From assembly GCA_934754515.1 (NCBI GenBank), contig CAKVIG010000003.1, positions 124,001-188,000 on the forward strand: a stretch of DNA of 64,000 nucleotides, written 5' to 3'. The position numbers and the translations under genes are program-made. The stretch comes from an uncultured Candidatus Melainabacteria bacterium (GTDB lineage Bacteria > Cyanobacteriota > Vampirovibrionia > Gastranaerophilales > Gastranaerophilaceae). Numbering within the stretch: position 1 is the first letter of the stretch; each line of letters begins with the position of its first letter. Positions 60,894-64,000 of the stretch are shown in pieces. Under the pieces are notes generated by a model. The model ran no database searches and had not been told where the DNA came from. It was given only the letters and a program-made list of their open reading frames with translations.

Positions 60894-61868
60894 ATGAATT
60901 TTAATTACAATAGTATGAATAATAATTGGATGAACTTGTTCCAACAAGGTCTTGGAATGTTGGGTATAAATAATTCTTTCGGTTCATTTGGCTCATTTGG
61001 GAATTTCGGTTCTATGAGTATGAACGGAAGTTTGTTTAATTACAACGTAAATTATGATGCTATGGCAGGTATGGCAGTTGCTAATGCAGTATTAGGCGTT
61101 GGCGGTCAAGCAATTTCCAGTTCTAGAGCAGAAAAACAAGCTGAAAAACAAGAGTATGCAAATAACCAAGCTAGATTAGAACAAATTGAAAAAGAAATAA
61201 GTGATTTGAATAAAACAGATATTGCAGAAGAAGTTGAAACAAGAAGCAAAACCGACTCTGAGGTAAAAAGTAAACAAACGGCTTTTGATAATGCTAGTAC
61301 CAAGTTAGATAGTGCTAATAAATATATTAAAGATAAAAAATCTGCTTACGAAACTGCTATGAATAAAAAAGAAGGTGAACGCACAAGCGTTGAAAAACAA
61401 CTTATTATAGACTACGAAGCGAAGATTGCTGACAAGCCAAAACTGGAAGAAGCAAAAAAAGCTGCAGAAACAGCACTTAATACAGCAAAAGGAGCTTTAG
61501 AAACAAAAATAAAAAATGAAATTAAAGATAAAATTAATGACCTAAAAGCTGAAAAAGAAAAACTTCAAAAAGAAGTTGATAGCTATGATTTAGATGCAGC
61601 AAACGGGAATTCTTTATCAAGAACTTCTGATAAAAAATATGAAGCATTATTGAAGAACGGCGTTGCTCCAGAAGGAAGCTATACAAAAGCAAATGTAAAA
61701 ACTGCGGTTGACAGATTTATGCAAGCATTAGACGGAACTCCCGAAAAATTACAAACAGCAAAAAATCTTGTAACTATGTTTAACGGATGCTCTGACTGGA
61801 ATGAAACATTACAGAAAGCTACAAAAGTTGCTCAGAGATATGTGAATGAACATAAAGATGAAGCATAA
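60894..61868 (+). CDS. Coiled-coil protein with Gly/Phe-rich N-terminus, 324 residues
   Basis: I do not recognise the family. GGAAG precedes the ATG. Residues 1-50 are Asn/Met-rich with GSFGSFGNFGSMS repeats; 59-80 is a small-residue hydrophobic segment (MAGMAVANAVLGVGGQAISS). From about residue 82 to 235 there is a long, highly charged coiled coil with K/E/A heptads (RAEKQAEKQEYANNQARLEQ, then LEEAKKAAETALNTAKGALE). The C-terminal 90 residues are a mixed globular part. There is no classical signal peptide. The layout recalls exported structural or adhesive proteins, which is inference only. Confidence 0.7.
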   Translation: MNFNYNSMNNNWMNLFQQGLGMLGINNSFGSFGSFGNFGSMSMNGSLFNYNVNYDAMAGMAVANAVLGVGGQAISSSRAEKQAEKQEYANNQARLEQIEKEISDLNKTDIAEEVETRSKTDSEVKSKQTAFDNASTKLDSANKYIKDKKSAYETAMNKKEGERTSVEKQLIIDYEAKIADKPKLEEAKKAAETALNTAKGALETKIKNEIKDKINDLKAEKEKLQKEVDSYDLDAANGNSLSRTSDKKYEALLKNGVAPEGSYTKANVKTAVDRFMQALDGTPEKLQTAKNLVTMFNGCSDWNETLQKATKVAQRYVNEHKDEA

Positions 61869-61913
61869 GATAAGTTGTTTTTGATATAACGTGATTTTGC
61901 CCTTACGGGAATT

Positions 61914-61953
61914 CACCTCACCCTAGCCCTCTCCTGTAAGGAGAGGGAATGAC
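61914..61953. repeat. CACCTCACCC-family palindromic repeat
   Basis: This copy reads CACCTCACCCTAGCCCTCTCC then TGTAAGGAGAGGGAATGAC. It is preceded by CCCTTACGGGAA, which also precedes the copy at 8274. Confidence 0.85.
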
Positions 61954-61970
61954 AGAAAATGTTTGATATA

Positions 61971-62017
61971 AAAAAACGAGGCGATGTTCAAGATGAACAT
62001 CGCCTCGTTTTTTTTTT
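61971..62017. terminator. Strong bidirectional terminator
   Basis: AAAAAACGAGGCGATGTTCA / TGAACATCGCCTCGTTTTTT is a perfect 20-bp stem between the coiled-coil gene and the GT35 gene. Confidence 0.93.
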
Positions 62018-62028
62018 ATTTTACCAAA

Positions 62029-63720
62029 CTACTTGATATTTGAATAAGTCCAAGCATCAAATGTAGGAGTTTCAGAAATGTTTAATTCTTTCTTCTTTTC
62101 TCCTGCTGAGCAATCATCATGAGCGATTGGCTTATACAATCTGTTATAGTATTCAATTACCATTCTGTCAGAATTGAAGTAAGCTTCTGCTGTTCTGATT
62201 GCTTGACGCATCATTCTAGCCCATTCTTGTTTATTATTGTAGTAAGTTGGGATGATTTGATTTTCAATGATATCCATCATGCATTTGTGATCAGCCCAAT
62301 GTCTGTCTTCCCAAGGCATATCGTCATCGATTTCAGGGTATTCAACAGTGTAACCGTTGATTCCAGGGAATGTACCTTCAACTGTCCAACCATCGAATGT
62401 AGACAAGTGAAGTGCACCGTTAGCGTTAGCTGACATACCTGAAGTACCTGATGCTTCGAATGGTCTTAGAGGTGTATTTAACCATACATCTGTACCACGT
62501 TTTAGCATGCCTGACAATTGTAATTCATAACCAGGAAGAACAACAACATTCTTCAATGTGTGAGATCTGTTCAATAACTTGTTGAACATTTCTTTACCCA
62601 TAACATCATCTGGGTGGAATTTACCAGCGAAGATGATTTGAACTTTGTTTTCATCCAACAATTTGTTGATTCTGTCTTTATCCATCAAGATTAACCAAGC
62701 ACGTTTGTAATCAGCAAATCTTCTTGCCCAAGTGATTGTTAATACGTCAGGGTTGAATCTCTTACCGGCTACGTTTGCAACATACTTGAATAATTCTTCT
62801 TTCATTTCACGTTTTGCTGCAAGTAATTCGTCGAATGATTTGTCACCATTCATTCTCTTATCTTGCCAATAGTGAAGGTTTACAGCGTTGGTGATAGCTC
62901 TGATTGGGCATCTGCCATCAACCCATTCCCACATTTTGTTAGCAACTAAACCGTGAAGTTGAGAAACTGCGTTTGCAATTCTTGACATTCTTAAAGCTGC
63001 AACTGTTAATGAGAAGTTTTCGCCACCCAATTGAATAGCTCTATCTCTTGAAGCGCCTGCGAAGAAACCGCCTTCTAACAATGTATCAACCCAGTGAACT
63101 TCGTTACCTGCTGCAACAGGAGTGTGAGTTGTGAATACAGTTTTCTTTTGAACTTCTTCAAGGTTACCGTTGTATTGTCTTAATAATTCGAATGCAGCAG
63201 GAAGAGCATGGCCTTCGTTCATGTGGATTACATCAAAGTTGTAACCAGCAGCTTGAAGAACTCTAACACCTGCGATACCCAAGATAGTTTCTTGAGCGAT
63301 TCTGATTCTTTCGTTTCCGTCATAAAGTTTATGAGAAATGCTCTTAGCCCAGTCGCTGTTACCATCAACATCAGTTGTTAACAAGTAAACAGGGCAAGTG
63401 CCAAATAATTCAGGGTCTACTCTGAATGCTTTAACTTTAACTTTTTCACCGAAAGTATCAACTTCAACTGTGATACCAGTGTCAACTAAGTAATCATAAT
63501 ATTTTCTGATATATGCTACTTCAACGTTGCCGGAATGGTCGATTCTTTGGTCATAATAGCCATAAGACCATAACATAGTTACACCTACCATAGGCATTTG
63601 TAAGTAACCAGCTGATAACATGTGAGAACCAGCTAAAAATCCTAAACCGCCTGAATAAGTCTTTAGCGATTGATCCATTGCTATTTCCATAGAGAAATAA
63701 GCTACGTTTGGTAATGTCAT
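62029..63720 (-). CDS. GT35 alpha-glucan-phosphorylase homologue lacking the PLP lysine
   Basis: This 563-residue protein resembles the short alpha-glucan phosphorylase branch. The N-terminus NVAYFSMEIAMDQSLKTYSG, then GLGFLAGSHM, HMNEGHALPAAFELLR and FTTHTPVAAGNEVHWVD are typical. The C-lobe has WARRFADYKRAWLILMD and IIFAGKFHPDDVMGKEMFN. The PLP-attachment motif, normally E-A-S-G-T-x-x-M-K-x-x-x-N-G, here reads EASGTSGMSANANGAL: the lysine that binds pyridoxal phosphate is Ser430. Without PLP, classical phosphorolysis is unlikely, so the protein may be a regulator, glucan-binding protein or altered transferase. It has its own promoter and a 5' hairpin. Confidence 0.85.
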   Translation of the reverse strand: MTLPNVAYFSMEIAMDQSLKTYSGGLGFLAGSHMLSAGYLQMPMVGVTMLWSYGYYDQRIDHSGNVEVAYIRKYYDYLVDTGITVEVDTFGEKVKVKAFRVDPELFGTCPVYLLTTDVDGNSDWAKSISHKLYDGNERIRIAQETILGIAGVRVLQAAGYNFDVIHMNEGHALPAAFELLRQYNGNLEEVQKKTVFTTHTPVAAGNEVHWVDTLLEGGFFAGASRDRAIQLGGENFSLTVAALRMSRIANAVSQLHGLVANKMWEWVDGRCPIRAITNAVNLHYWQDKRMNGDKSFDELLAAKREMKEELFKYVANVAGKRFNPDVLTITWARRFADYKRAWLILMDKDRINKLLDENKVQIIFAGKFHPDDVMGKEMFNKLLNRSHTLKNVVVLPGYELQLSGMLKRGTDVWLNTPLRPFEASGTSGMSANANGALHLSTFDGWTVEGTFPGINGYTVEYPEIDDDMPWEDRHWADHKCMMDIIENQIIPTYYNNKQEWARMMRQAIRTAEAYFNSDRMVIEYYNRLYKPIAHDDCSAGEKKKELNISETPTFDAWTYSNIK

Positions 63721-63753
63721 AATTTCTTAAACCTTTTCTTTTGTGTACTACTT

Positions 63754-63780
63754 TTGGACTAAACGTCCAATAAAATTATA
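63754..63780 (-). promoter_or_regulatory. Promoter and 5' hairpin of the GT35 gene
   Basis: On the minus strand TATAAT (63775-63780) is followed by TTGGAC-GTTTA-GTCCAA (63754-63770), which would be the first bases of the transcript. The region from 63781 to the edge holds only AT-rich sequence and the start of a repeat. Confidence 0.5.
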
Positions 63781-63977
63781 TACCAACAACATAAAAATTT
63801 TTCAATCTTTTTGTTTTAAAAGTAATTCTCTAAGATTAGTTTTATTCGTGAAAGCAAGTGGTAGCTTGAAAATTTAAAATATTAAGATTTGTAAATAAAT
63901 AACTCTAAAGAATTAGTTATATAGTGTAATTTGTACATTTAATATATATTTGCGTGGGTGATTTTTTTGCTTGTGAT

Positions 63978-64000
63978 AGTTAATAATACTCTCTCCCGCC
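63978..64000. repeat. Left end of an AGTTAATAA-type element, cut by the window
   Basis: AGTTAATAATACTCTCTCCC matches the left arm of the element at 14747-14955, apart from a few bases. Confidence 0.6.

Overview
The window is an AT-rich, densely packed stretch of bacterial chromosome. It encodes a Gram-negative cell: LpxA (lipid A), lipoprotein and Sec signal peptides, a flagellin, and the flagellar export proteins FliI, FliP, FliQ and FliR. Several traits fit the non-photosynthetic sister group of Cyanobacteria, the Melainabacteria / Gastranaerophilales: a VKOR-DsbA fusion, an 11-subunit-type complex I operon without visible NuoEFG, a long Alu-bearing SRP RNA, and many short lineage-type proteins without recognisable homologues. 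That placement is an inference from gene content; no 16S or other decisive marker lies in the window.

Layout. 1-6649 (minus): complex I operon nuoA-B-C-D-H-I-J-K-L, running off the left edge inside nuoL, with two nearly identical inverted-repeat elements flanking nuoK. 6785-7084: SRP RNA and its terminator. 7106-11237: an LD-carboxypeptidase with a repeat inserted in frame, a repeat island, a small orphan protein, a lipoprotein and a large TPR protein. 11389-17719: ispF, flagellin, lepB, a polyprenyl-synthase-like gene, an MFS exporter, a small winged-helix protein, rbgA and rplS. 17915-22953: an accessory block with a duplicated-domain protein, small orphans, a Cys-repeat peptide and an M16 protease. 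22982-28295: priA, argS and a sigma factor. 28486-41468: patatin, GT-C-like membrane protein, leuC, mtnA, MacB-type permease, CoA-dehydratase-activase-like protein, ruvC, a CX5R phosphatase and a SWIM/SNF2 helicase. 41631-44105: two glycosyltransferases, tRNA-Arg and an orphan promoter-terminator unit (candidate sRNA). 44255-51533: fliI, tyrA, proA, lpxA, trpS and a secreted GH13 protein. 51615-53147: two paralogous membrane proteins and tandem 109-bp repeats. 53432-59520: VKOR-DsbA, queH, fliPQR, bioB and a split ChrA-type transporter. 59521-64000: small orphans, a coiled-coil protein and a GT35 alpha-glucan-phosphorylase homologue lacking the PLP lysine.

How it fits together. Housekeeping genes (translation, repair, amino acids, cofactors, envelope) are interleaved with lineage-specific genes. 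Three layers are superimposed. First, palindromic intergenic repeats occur at more than a dozen places, even inside operons and one reading frame. Second, about eight genes have a -10 box 6-7 nt before the start codon and no Shine-Dalgarno sequence, which predicts leaderless mRNAs. Third, a set of proteins without signal peptides starts with a short Asn/Ile-rich segment, often ending in an F-x-G motif; this set includes an M16 protease and a tyrosine-phosphatase-like protein. The most promising candidate for an undescribed system is the 17915-22953 block, where a Cys-repeat peptide (GESCGSIA x3) sits directly before the F-x-G-tagged M16 protease.
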